A DNA stretch of 64,000 bases from Morchella semilibera. Taxonomy: Eukaryota > Ascomycota > Pezizomycetes > Pezizales > Morchellaceae. This document shows, in pieces, positions 9,540 to 19,510 of this stretch. Under the pieces are notes generated by a model, which was not told the origin of the DNA, did no database searches, and was given only the letters and a program-made list of their open reading frames with translations. The translations under genes were made by a program, and so were the position numbers. The number at the start of each line of letters is the position of its first letter. Position 1 is the stretch's first letter. The stretch spans positions 248,001 to 312,000 of the forward strand of contig WBVU01000018.1 of the NCBI GenBank assembly GCA_009192285.1, in the 5' to 3' direction.

Positions 9540-10210
9540 ACAGAAAAAGCAATGATCAATGATCCCGTTTGCATGGTGGGCGCCCATGAATCCTCAACTT
9601 CACGGTCACGATACTTCATTTTCCATTGTCCAAAATGCCCCCAACACATACAGGAGGACCAAACTCAGCTCCAAGAGTTCCTATCCTAAAGAGGGCAGTA
9701 ATTCTGGTGCTTTACTGGCATGCTGGGATGTCCTTTTCCACAATTGAGAAAAAACTAGGTATGAAAAGTAGAACTGCAAGTGATATTGTCAGGAAAGCTA
9801 AGGTATGCGAGGTGGTGATCTAGAGATAAATAACTGCTAAATAAAAATAGGAAAGAGCTTATAACCCCGAAGAATTTCAAGTTGATAATGTATTGACATG
9901 TTTGCAGAGCATACATGGTGGCGGGAGGGAACAAAAATTTGCAAAGGATTCATTAGAGTCTGAGGCACTACTGGCCTGTTCCCAACAGGACAAACAGCAC
10001 TGACAAATGCCATTTGATGAAATTGCGAAAGAATTAGGTATTCAAGCCGCTAGATCAACTCTTGAAAAAGTTTTTCATGAACAACGTGATGTATTTCACC
10101 GGAAAGTGTCTCACAAGCCTGGTTTCATGGATATACTAGGTTCGGGAGGCTGGAAGGATTGGCAGGGTTGGGATTATTACGCACTAGGAGGTGGGGATGG
10201 ATCAGGATAA
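9540..10210 (+). pseudogene. Tc1/mariner-like transposase, N-terminal relic
   Basis: Around 9690-9805 the frame encodes a helix-turn-helix (AVILVLYWHAGMSFSTIEKKL then SRTASDIVRKA). After an unconserved gap, 10007-10130 encodes a second helical domain ending RDVFHRKVSHKPGF, the usual 'xxHRKVxRKKP' linker before the DDE domain of fungal Tc1/mariner transposases. No DDE catalytic motifs follow, stops interrupt the middle, and terminal repeats were not found. It is a truncated dead copy. Confidence 0.55.
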
Positions 10211-10780
10211 GTTCTATTCCTTCGTCTGTATCCGCGATTCACAACTTTTTGCCGAAGGACCGGCGCTGTGATATGCCAGATACTAACTTCAGTTGGGAGT
10301 GGGCAAAGCCCAATTGAGATCAGTGGAGCCACTAGAAAAATTCTCAGATTCACGGCATTAGCGAGGCTCTGAGTTGCGCGAGCCCTTTACTTTATTTTGC
10401 ATTGCGCAAACTCATTATTATAGATCTAGAGTATGATACAAGTTGACACACCGCTTGCATACAGGTTCTTGACATAGCGAGCACTAGTAAACTGTATATC
10501 TAACCCTACCACCTGGTCCCTCGGGATTGTTGAACAAAGTTGCGGTAGATGGATCTTTTGATAGGTATCGGCACATAACGCATAGCCGTTTGGATGTACT
10601 ATAAAGTTTGTGGTCACCAGGAGAAAGCCGTAAGGGAGATAGTTGATAATTTTTTCCAACATATCCAGCTTGTCGGCTAGCACTATTATTACCTAAAGGT
10701 TGAGCTCCTAAAAAAATTAGATTAATTTGAAAAAAAATAAGTAATCAATAGTTTACCAGGACAAAATCTCCCATTACTGA

Positions 10781-11376
10781 TATCACGGCGTATTACGGAG
10801 TTCGTAGGGAAGGAGGATATTTAGGAATGGAGTTCGAGTTGCGGTGTTTCTTTTGGGTTCTTGGAGTTTCTATGGGTTTCCGTTACACGATGTTATGAGT
10901 CATGATTGTGCAGGGATTAGGAGGAGTATATATACGTTGCTACGGAGCTTCCCTTTGTTCTTTTCTTTCTCTTTCTTTCCTTACGTGTTCTTCCTGTTAT
11001 CAACCCTACGGTTTAGTTTTGTTTTGTCTTGTGTCTTTAGTTCCGAATATACTACGTCATAACCATAGCCTCTGCCAAGACCCCCTTGGGTCTTTCATAG
11101 TATCTCGTCTCGCCTCGCCTCGCCCCGTTTCGTCTCGTCTCGTTTCGCCCCGCTCCGCCCCGCTTCATCTCGCCCATAGCCTATGACCGTAGTCCGTGTC
11201 GTCTACTGGTATCTTCGTCTCCACGTCTTCGTCAGAGAGGCCATCTGGACCCTCTGCCCCACAACCTTGCTTCTCGGTTAGGTTCCCTTGTTCTTGTCCC
11301 TCGCCTTCGTCCTCGTTCCTGTCTCGGTTGTGTACCTCGGCCCTCTTGTCTGTTGTCTCCGTGTTGCTCCGTAACA
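10781..11376 (-). mobile_element. Solo LTR, family LTR2 (TSD ACTGA)
   Basis: 596 bp, read on the minus strand from TGTTACGGAGCAACACGGAG to CGCCGTGATA. It is flanked by ACTGA on both sides (10776-10780, 11377-11381). It sits inside the C-terminal part of the piggyBac transposase and so is younger than it. It is rich in TCTCG/CCTCGCC pyrimidine runs. Solo, non-coding fossil; superfamily unknown. Confidence 0.75.
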
Positions 11377-11518
11377 ACTGACTAGTGGAGGGATAGAAGT
11401 AAAGTGTTGACGGATGGATGCTGTGTAACTAGGGTTGACTCGGTAAAATCCTTCCATTACTAGGTTCCATGCAAAACGTACCCGGAACAGGCCATGTTCT
11501 TTCCAGTATTTTTCAGTG

Positions 11519-11655
11519 CATCAGCAAACTCAACTTGTGACTGGAGTCTCCCAACAGTCTCCCAGGTCTCCTGAGAGTCTCCTGAGACCCCTGGATATTT
11601 TTTGAGTCTCCTGAGACTCATGAGACATCAGGAGACAAATGAAGTCTTGCTGATG
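11519..11655 (+). mobile_element. MITE-1, 137 bp, in piggyBac coding region
   Basis: Full-length copy with CATCAGCAA inverted ends, flanked by TG on both sides. It splits the piggyBac coding sequence between ...AREAIPNPPTT and EKYWKEH.... Near-identity with the copy at 15247 suggests recent activity of an unseen autonomous partner. Confidence 0.8.
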
Positions 11656-13317
11656 TGGTAGGAGGATTTGGTATTGCTTCTCTTGCAAGCAAAAAGAAAT
11701 TGACTATAGTTGTATCAAGTAACCAGAAAAATAAACAAAGCCAATTACGACAAGTACGCAATTGTGTCAGGTAGTAGCTGCGACGTTGATCAGCTATATC
11801 AACACCTCCCATATGATCATTGTATTTGACGGTCAACTTTGGAACCCTTAAGCTTCTAACATTGTCATTGCCCCATCCATCTCTTACCAGATCCCGATTT
11901 GCAACCGTTATTTATGGGCACCGATGGTTATGGAGAAGGTAATTACGGTGTTCAGGTGTGCACTTGTATGCAGTTGTCAAAAACCGTACTAGATTTTTGT
12001 CTTGCCATAAGACTGCAAGAATATCTTCACAAATAACACCAGATATTGTATTGTAAGCTAAATGAACCCGTTTTTTGTCCATTTTGAATTGATTTGGCCA
12101 ACCTGCACTATTTGGACATGCAGTACCACATGCGGAAATTCCATATCGGCGTAAAACGGAGAAGAGAGGTACATTGGAGAAGTAGTTATCACAAAATAAT
12201 GTGAATCTATTTTGAAGATAAGGTAACTGTGTGACAAGCTGTAAAACTGCTCGAGAAGTATGAGAAAGACGTAGTTGATCGGAGAGAAAAGAATGTAGAT
12301 CACTGAAAGAATCTACTCGTGAGGTGAACATGAATGCATAAGTATAACCCTTTTCGCAAAGAGCAAGCATTTTATAACACCTTAGAACCGGTTTAGATCG
12401 GATCATTACTGTATGACAAGATCTTCCTGTAAAGCATACCATCATCTCATCTACAGCTACATTGGTAGCAGGTAGAAAATATTTTTGGTAGCGGGTCTGA
12501 AGGTTGAAGGCTAAAGGCTGTAGCTTTTGAGACCATTGATTTCATTGAATGTAAGATTGTTGCCGGTTACGATTGGTACTGATGGTGGATGTTGTTGGTA
12601 ACGAGGATATATGGAGATATCTTTTGATCTGTTCAAAGCGGAACAGTGGCATGAATTGTGATATGTGATGGACCAGAAACTCATTGTTTTTAGACCAATA
12701 TTGAGGGACTTGTATCGCTTTGAAAACTCCCATATAAATCAAAAGACCAAATAATACCATTAATTCTCCAGCTGATGTTTTTCTCCATTTTCTTTTTCCT
12801 GGATTTCCGGTGCCTTTAGACTCGGTATAAGCATTTGTGTTTTCCGCTAATCGCTCAAATTCTTCTTCCGTAAAGAATAGCTTGAAAAATGACCCAGGAC
12901 AGATACGGGGTTGTCTTTGCTGTTGGGTGTCTTGAGGATGCAGTATTGCCGGGTTCGCGTAATGCTCTGCAAAATCATCTGGAAGCAGAAGCTTTCTTTG
13001 GTTTTCCGGCATGTGATGTTCAAATGGAGAAAATCTCGGTGGAGGTGGCAAGTCCTGTGCATTAGGAGCAATTGTCAAAGCATGGATTTCATTTCCATCA
13101 TCGTCCTCATCTCTAACCTCTTCAAAACCGTGTTCTTCATATTAGATACCTTCAACTTCCTCTTCAGAATCCTCATCCTGAGGATGTGGAAAAGACTCGG
13201 GCCTGAAAAATCCAAGAGGGACACCCCCTGGTGCGTCTGGAACTGGATCAAGAGAGTTTAAGTATTGCGAACTAGTATCCATTTGTAGTGTTTCCGGTTT
13301 CCGTTTCGTTTCGTTTC

Positions 13318-13948
13318 TGTAACGGAGTAGGCTGACGCAAAGAAGAAGATGACAATGATGACGCAGGAGAACTCGAGGAGCACAGTCTACGCAACGAGGA
13401 GACCGACGAAGACAGAGGCGACACCGGGCAGGCGCAAGCACAGGCACCGGCAAAGGCAAAGGCGAGGGCAAGATCACAGGGGCGCGAGACAGAGAGAGTG
13501 AGGACCGGATGGACCTCAATGAGAACGATGAGAGGTCCTTTGGGGTTTTCCTCTAAAGAGGACAGAATCTTGAGTACGAGACTATGGCTTGGTAATAGGA
13601 GTATATTCCTATGTATCGAGATAACAAGAAGACGAAACAGAGAGAAAAGAAAGAAAGAACTAAAGAAAACATCTATCCCCGCTATTTAACACACCACCGT
13701 CCCTAGTCTGCTATAACTCAAACTTTCACTGATAGAACCCCATAGAAACCTGTCGCTACCACACCTCGTAATCCTCCCCACCATCTCCGCTATTCTACAT
13801 TACCAATCCATCACGCCATCGAACCTCCCAGAACCCAATGACGACAACCTTCATCTCGCGCTCCCCACCCTCGCTTAACATTACCCTAACAACTACAACC
13901 ATACCTTGCCTACCGAATTGTTGGAACAGATGCCAAGACGCCGGGACA
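13318..13948 (+). mobile_element. Solo LTR, family LTR1
   Basis: 631 bp, starts TGTAACGGAGTAGGC, ends CCGGGACA. Left flank is a GTTTC microsatellite, right flank CTGAT, so no target duplication is visible. It separates the piggyBac start from the minus-strand coding-like stretch at 13949-16090. Fossil, non-coding. Confidence 0.75.
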
Positions 13949-15028
13949 CTGATGTGGTGTTGGGGTAGTGGTGCTTGAAGCGGATAATTTGTAACTACAA
14001 CAGGTGCTGTAGGTTGAACCGGTATTTGTTGTATGGGTGGTGATGAAAGTCTCTGTTTTTTGTAACCACTTGCAGTCCTTACTGGTATAAGTGAAACATT
14101 TTTAGGAAGTGAAGTTATTGTAGCTCGATTGTCGGTAATTCCTTGAACCCATTTCCGCATATCTTGAGCATGGATTTTGAAATAATCACTACCCATAAGG
14201 TAACAGCAATGTTCATAGTTGGGTCATTTTTTGTCCTCACACCGGAATTTACGTATTAGGCTATCCAAGTATTCACTTCCACGTTTAGGTAAATCTTACA
14301 GAATAATCGAAGAGTTTTGTAGATACGTTCTCTCCTGACCTCGAGCTGCTGCGTCCTCCAAAAGTACGGTAGTAGCTGTCTATATTCAAAGTTAATAACT
14401 TTCATTTATAATAGCTTGGATAGATAATATATAATACCTTACGGCCCACATGGCTTCCTAATTCACTGTCTCTAGTACCACTTGACATCGTTATTTTCTT
14501 TCTTCGAATTATAGGTGAAATAATAACACCAGCCATTTCGTCTTCATCCTCTTCATCATCAAGGATGGATTCGTCTATCTCTCCTTGAATACCAATTATG
14601 ACTTCCATCTCTACTCCAATTCCGGTTCTTTTGTTCTTCTGCAAATCTTCAATCTCCTCTTCCACTTCGCCTCATTTACGCCAACCACCATTCTCAGCCT
14701 CATACATATTAAGTCTAGATTTTAAAGGTGGATCTCTTGCTCTTTCTCCATCGGCCAAAACAGTAATCAATACCTCTCGTAAAACATGATTAGGGCCCCG
14801 TATTCTTTTGTCATCCCCATTGCGTTCTTGATGGAGGCTGAATATACAAAATTTGTTGACATTCCAGTATTTCGATAGATATCTCTTCCACCTTCAAACT
14901 TAATAATGCAGTTAACTGGAAAAGGAAAGGTCTTTAGTTTCGATATCGTACTTAGTTACGGATTAGGATTTGAGAGTGGAATCAAGTCTAAAGGCTCAAT
15001 TTCAAGTTCATCTATTACAATAGGATCG

Positions 15029-15670
15029 TATCACGGCGTGGAGCATGGTTTAGCGGTGTTGCGGGAAGAGGAATTAGTCAGGGGTTCTCTTATGTTCTTG
15101 GGGTTTCGGTGTCAGGGGTTCGGTTCGGAGATAGGATATCGGGTATAGGGGATAAGGTCGGACTCGGGTATAAAGGTCTTAGGGGATTCTATGGGGTTCC
15201 GTACAGGGATATTCGGGTTAGTCATTGGGTTCGGTGGTGTGATATACATCAGCAAACTCAACTTGTGACTGGAGTCTCCCAGCAGTCTCCCGGGTCTCCT
15301 GAGAGTCTCCTGAGACTCCTGGATATTTTTTGAGTCTCCTGAGGCTCAGGAGACATCAGGAGACAAATCAAGTCTTGCTGATGTATATATGGGTCTTGCC
15401 CTCACTTATAGATAGTTTCTTTCCTTTCCTCTTTACGCAACCTTCCTATCTCTAGGGGATTGTAGTCTCTCGTCGAGTATATTTTAGACTTCGAAGTTTC
15501 CTCATCCCGATCTTCTCCTGAGTGTCCATAGCCTCGTTCGTCTTTAGTCTTCCTCGTTTCTTGTTGCTTCGCCCTGCTCGATCTCGCTCGCATACTTTGG
15601 ACCTCGCCCCGTCTCGTTTCTATTGTGTACCTTGGCATCGTTGTCTATGACCTCGCTTCGCTCCGTGATA
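15029..15670 (-). mobile_element. Solo LTR, family LTR2, hosting a MITE-1
   Basis: Ends match the copy at 10781-11376 (TATCACGGCG at the left, CTCCGTGATA at the right). Without the 137-bp MITE-1 inside it is about 505 bp. Flanking target duplication not visible. It interrupts a minus-strand coding relic, giving the order relic, then LTR2, then MITE-1. Fossil. Confidence 0.65.
15247..15383 (+). mobile_element. MITE-1, 137 bp, inside LTR2
   Basis: Same ends and interior as the copy at 11519, flanked by TA on both sides (possibly TATA). Insertion inside a solo LTR places it among the youngest events in the island. Confidence 0.8.
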
Positions 15671-16152
15671 GTTTGGTAATAGAATTTGAAGGCTGTGGTG
15701 CAGCTGGTAGTATCGATTTGCGAGTATTGATTGTAACAGTTTTGGTATTTCTAGTTGATATGGGGCTCGAAGTAGGATCGCTCAGTATTTCGGGGTTTGC
15801 TTCTGGCTTGCTTCCTTTGTGACAATTATTCGAGGCCAAGACTAAATTTGAAGTTTGTAATGATTGATCTGATTCTATTACGCGACGAGTTCGTGTACGG
15901 ATACGTGATAGTAGCTTTCTCTTTCTGTTGACTGGTAGCATTTTTGTTGATAGATTGGATTTGAGGCTAGTATTTCCGGATTGTAGATTGCGAGTGAAGT
16001 TGGTTTGTTCACTCCATTGACTCAACTGCAAAGAAGAAAAAATTTCTTCCGAAAAACCCTGCGATTTTTCCTTGCCGCAAATATGCATCCTATTAGTAGT
16101 GCTGTACTCAATTGAGAGATTCTTCCTTGTTATTATTATATTCTATAACCAA

Positions 16153-16260
16153 CATCAGCAAACTCAACTTGTGACTGGAGTCTCCCAACAGTCTCCCGGG
16201 TCTCCTGAGAGTTTCCTGAGACTCAGGAGACATTAGGAGACAAATGAAGTCTTGCTGATG
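16153..16260 (+). mobile_element. MITE-1, 108-bp internally deleted copy
   Basis: Both CATCAGCAA ends are intact and AA flanks both sides. About 29 bp are missing from the centre (the CCTGGATATTTTTTGAGTC part). This shows that the ends, not the interior, are conserved. Confidence 0.75.
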
Positions 16261-16314
16261 AACAAAGTTACTCTCAATTAAATACTTTTAAATATTATCA
16301 TTGTACCCAATCTA

Positions 16315-17150
16315 TCCCTTGAACGGATGAAAGTTGTCAATTCGCGACCTGGACCGTGCACCACTTAGTAGGGGAGTTATATTGCTTGTTTGTGACGGAG
16401 TAACCCGACGCAAAGAAGAAAATGACAATGATGACGCAGAAGGACCCGAGAAGCACAGCCTCAGCGACGAGGAGACCGACGAAGACAAGGACAACACCGA
16501 GCAGGCACAAGCACAGGCACCGGTGAAGACAAAGGCAAGGACGAGGGCACAAGGGCACAGGGCAGGGAGAGTGAGGACCGGATGGACCTCAACGAGAACG
16601 ATGAGAGGTGCTATGGTTCTCCTCTTTGGAGGAGAAAATCTTGGGGACGTGAAACTATAGCTTTTGAAATGATAGTAGTACTAGTAGATTCCTATGTACC
16701 GAGATGACAGGAAGACGAGACAAAGAGAAAAGAAAGAAAGAACTAAGAAAAACATCTATCCCCGCTATTTAACACACCTCCTCCACTAGTCCGCTATGAC
16801 TCACACTTTCATTCATAGAACCCCATAGAAACCCGTCGCCACCACACCTCGTAATCCTCCCCACCATCTCCGCTATTCTACATTACCAATCCATCACGCC
16901 ATCTAACCTCATAGAACTCAATGACGACAACCTCCACCTCGCGCTCCCCTCCCTCGCTTAACATTACCCTTACCACCGCAACCATGTATCGCCTACCGAA
17001 CTGTCGGAGCAAACGCCGAGGCGCCGGGGTATTGTTATGGTAAATAGCAACAAACGAACCAAACAAGAATTTCCAACAATTACCACACGAGGTTACTATT
17101 AGCTGAAAGTAGTAGGTCGCGAATTTGACAAGTTTTATCTGTCCAAGGGA
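16315..17150. mobile_element. Mariner-type MITE split by a solo LTR
   Basis: Inverted ends of ~36 bp face each other: TCCCTTGAACGGATGAAAG at the left and, on the other strand, TCCCTTGGACAGATAAAAC at the right, both continuing TTGTCAAATTCGCGACCT with one difference. TA flanks both ends, the classic Tc1/mariner target duplication. Removing the LTR1 at 16391-17031 and its duplicated TTGTT leaves an element of ~190 bp with no coding capacity. Confidence 0.65.
16391..17031 (+). mobile_element. Solo LTR, family LTR1 (TSD TTGTT)
   Basis: 641 bp, starts TGTGACGGAGTAACCCGACG, flanked by TTGTT (16386-16390, 17032-17036). It lies inside the mariner-type MITE. Closest by eye to the copy at 8884, including the TTTGGAGGAGAAAATCTTGG block that differs in the other copies. 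Fossil. Confidence 0.85.
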
Positions 17151-17154
17151 TAGT

Positions 17155-17455
17155 TCTGTTCCCTATCAATAATCTATTGCAACACATCTACTCCCAATGT
17201 ATCACTTTTAGCTATTTACTATGTACCCTACTTATAGTCCTGTACCCTATCGATAGTCCATTGCAACCAGTCACACATGTATTCTATCGCTAGTTTATTG
17301 CTACCACCAACTCTCATATACTAGCCCGATGTACCCTATCTATAGTCCTGTACCCTACCGATAGTCCGTTGCCACACCCACTCCCACACACCCAACCCGA
17401 TGTACCCTATCTCTAGTCCTGTACCCTACCGATAGTCCGTTGCAACCACCACCTC
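17155..17455. repeat. Tandem repeat of GTACCCTATC...GATAGTCC units
   Basis: At least three units of about 65-75 bp built from TGTACCCTATC, ATAGTCCTGTACCCTACCG and ATAGTCCGTTGCAACCAC. The later units (17330-17450) are most regular. No coding capacity. Confidence 0.65.
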
Positions 17456-17489
17456 AAAGTCTTATTCCACAGCTTTTCGAAAGCGACTG

Positions 17490-18190
17490 CAGTACTAGCG
17501 ATCAGACCGGGTAAGCAGTCTGGCGCCCACAGTGGTGTGTGGCACCAGAGCCTTGTGTCACGTAGCGTTTGTGTCAAGGGTAAGGGTTCAACCCGAGGCT
17601 TGAACGTACCTACATTTGAGCATGGTGCCAAATGCCTTAGATACCTATAAATGAAAGTACTGTGAGTATTTCTTAGGCTGGTTCCTGGTGTCAGAGAACT
17701 GCCAGGAAATAATATAGCCTTCGGCTCCTGGCAGTTCTCTTCTGGCACCAGTCTGTTACTGGTGCAGTTCTGGCGCTGGCGCTTGTCAGTACTCTAGTGT
17801 GATGGTCGCTCACGCTCCCTATATACAGGGTTTCGCCCTCTCATAATCATACATGTACGGTCCAGGGGTCCCTAAAAGTGATGCAACGGCTTGGGATTAC
17901 ACTATTAGGTGAGGCCTTAGTAAATTCACAACCACCTCGACTTCTTCTATTTAGATATGATTGATGAACTCTTTATACTCTGTTTGCTGTATACGATATA
18001 TTGTTGCCTCATTAGGGCTACAATTGGGTCGCGCGTGGTTGAAATCGTGAGTGGTAAATCGAGTCGTTGCATCACTTTCTGACATCCCTGGGTACATACT
18101 ATAAAATAAAATACTTCGATATCTAGACCACCAAGATAAGATAAGACCAGGCAGCGAAAAATTCATTAATTATTAATTACACAATCCCGT
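17490..18190. repeat. Gene-less promoter block plus R1 copy, 3' side of gene C
   Basis: 17500-17690 matches the distal promoter block of gene A (GATCAGACCGGGTAAGCAGTC, GTGTCAAGGGTAAGGGTTCA, GGCTTGAACGTAC). 17690-17860 and 18100-18190 match R1, with a hAT-type MITE inserted between. It then joins the conserved 3' flank of gene C. The order promoter block - R1 - 3' flank - gene thus repeats what is seen to the right of gene A, implying a former tandem array or exchange between R1 copies. Confidence 0.6.
17863..18090. mobile_element. hAT-type MITE, 228 bp, in R1
   Basis: Inverted ends CAGGGGTCCCTAAAAGTGAT at the left and, on the other strand, CAGGGATGTCAGAAAGTGAT at the right, both continuing GCAACG. 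Comparison with the uninterrupted R1 at 2912-2940 shows it as an insertion between TCATAATC and ACATACTAT. An exact 8-bp duplication is not visible. Same family as the degenerate element at 102-277. Confidence 0.6.
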
Positions 18191-18250
18191 CGTTTTCTCC
18201 TATTCGGTCCCCTGTTCGAATGTATTATTATTCCCTTAATGATAGATTAG

Positions 18251-19081
18251 TCACCGTATCCTGAAAAAAGCTCCACCGTACTCACCTTCAATGAATTCCC
18301 CATTGCTCAACACTGTGTAAATGCAGTCCACAACAACCGAGTACTCATCCATCCATCTCCCTTTGGCCGTCCCCATATTCTGAAACAAGACAGTGAACTC
18401 CTCTGTAGCGAGGAAAGATGTACCATCGTATCGAATCATCTGCCATTGTCTTCCAGTTGTAATGAATCCGTATACATTGCCTCCACCATTATTATCTCTC
18501 GCATCTTTCATCGACAGCAGACACTGTCTCATGGCCTGTCCAAAAGAAGACCACTTCGCTTGTACGATGAGGACAAACCTTTCATCCGTTACCGAAATTA
18601 CGTTCATCATAACTTTTCCTCCTGTCTCACCGTCTGGAGAGATCTTCCCGCTCCATAAACGTAGACCATTGCGTCCAGTCTTGCATTTGAGATCGAAGAT
18701 AATAGTACTGATGATACTGTAAACCAAATGATTGATGTTTGCTTCTTTAAAATCCTCATCCGCCTCCGTAGGATACCCTCCGACGTCAAGATATTGCACT
18801 ATCCGGTCGTAAACCCTTTCTTTGGTCTTCAAGGTGGCTCCCGGGCCATCCCATTCAAGGCTTTCCAACATTCTATCAACCGGTACCTCTTTGAGTTCTC
18901 CAATTCTGAAGCCTAGTCGCTCCTGTGCCTCCGCCTGGGTCATCTTGGAATAAGAAGTTATCCAATTCGGCTTTCGGTTAGGCCCCGGATAGGGGATAGG
19001 AGTGTTATGTACCATACACGAGTACACAAAGCGAGGCCTAGGAAGAGCCTTAACCATCTGGCGACTAAGTTGTCTAAACAT
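18251..19081 (-). CDS. PD-(D/E)XK-like paralogue C, catalytic residues altered
   Basis: 276 residues, start at the conserved MFRQLSRQ. It is closer to A than to B (DARDNNGGGNVYGFITTG against A's DARDNNGGGEVYGFVTTG). The presequence-like N-terminus is kept. In the core the Asp is replaced by Asn160 and the Glu of the EAK motif by Gln174 (QAK), and a few residues before Asn160 are deleted, so a metal-dependent nuclease would be inactive. The normal stop is lost by a one-base shift near the end, and the frame runs 11 codons through the conserved splice-donor region. The shared TATA block is absent upstream: similarity to A stops at about 19090. Probably a decaying or re-purposed copy; an intact frame is nonetheless kept. 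Confidence 0.65.
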   Translation of the reverse strand: MFRQLSRQMVKALPRPRFVYSCMVHNTPIPYPGPNRKPNWITSYSKMTQAEAQERLGFRIGELKEVPVDRMLESLEWDGPGATLKTKERVYDRIVQYLDVGGYPTEADEDFKEANINHLVYSIISTIIFDLKCKTGRNGLRLWSGKISPDGETGGKVMMNVISVTDERFVLIVQAKWSSFGQAMRQCLLSMKDARDNNGGGNVYGFITTGRQWQMIRYDGTSFLATEEFTVLFQNMGTAKGRWMDEYSVVVDCIYTVLSNGEFIEGEYGGAFFRIR

Positions 19082-19314
19082 GATGCTGGCACAGTAGGCT
19101 GGTTTATATCAAAGATAGACAATCTGGGGTTTACTAATCCAATTGATGCACCGAGGGGATGATGATTTTATTGTAGGGAGATGGGTATGTCCCGGCTCAT
19201 TTATAGTGGTAGCCTGCGGATTACCCAAGGTGTCATTTATCCTCCTTGTGACCGCGCCATTATAATTGTGTGAATTATTGTCCTTAACGACGTTGGTGGA
19301 GGTGGACGTGGAGA

Positions 19315-19510
19315 TAGACTCCATGGACACACCTAAATCGACGCCATGGCACACCTGAATCTACGCCATGGACACGCCCAAGCCGATACGCCCAAATCCA
19401 GGCCATGGACACACCTGAATCTACGCCATGGACACACGCATAATGACACCTAGGACACGCTCGAAACGACGCCATGGATACGTCTGTAATGACGCCTAGG
19501 ACATGCCCGA
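19315..19510. repeat. Minisatellite, CGCCATGGACAC units
   Basis: Repeats of roughly 20-30 bp containing (T/A)CGCCATGGACAC and ACACCTGAATCTACGCC, with variant units (GACGCCTAGGACATGC) at the right end. No gene. Confidence 0.65.

Larger units (their letters stand above)
10418..13282 (-). pseudogene. piggyBac transposase, interrupted by three insertions
   Basis: Starts at ATG 13282 (MDTSSQYLNSL), followed by an acidic N-terminus. The DDE_Tnp_1_7 domain begins near 12880 (SFFKLFFTEEEFERL). Catalytic aspartates appear in the expected contexts: VDEMMVCFTGRS (~12455-12420), LFCDNYF (~12195), and NDHMGGVDIADQ (~11820). After two nested insertions, coding resumes as EKYWKEHGLFRVRFAWNL (~11510-11460) and ends in a C-terminal Cys-rich zinc domain with CVMC and CSLCQEPVCKRC (10570-10440), as in piggyBac. 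In-frame stops (for example within 12500-12545 and 10490) and inserted elements make it dead: MITE-1 at 11519-11655 and LTR2 at 10781-11376. LTR1 at 13318 lies just upstream of the start. TTAA target sites were not resolved. Confidence 0.8.
13949..16090 (-). pseudogene. Unidentified minus-strand coding relic upstream of piggyBac
   Basis: Three separated open stretches on the minus strand look coding. 16088-15670 is basic (VNRKRKLLSRIRTRTRRV) and Ser/Thr/Pro-rich. 14880-14402 contains FEGGRDIYRNTGMSTNFVYS, DPPLKSRLNMYEAENGGW and an acidic run DDEEDEDEM. 14196-13949 contains GSDYFKIHAQDMRKWVQGI and a Pro/Gln tail. LTR2 (with a MITE-1 inside it) divides the first two, and LTR1 lies at the 3' end. 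Because all are co-oriented with the piggyBac transposase, they could be a second protein of the same element or a different transposon. I recognise no domain. Stops are present, so it is dead as it stands. Confidence 0.4.

Noticed and set aside
15029-15670. A 5-bp target duplication for the second LTR2 copy
   Set aside because: Left GATCG and right GTTTG do not match, so no duplication is claimed.
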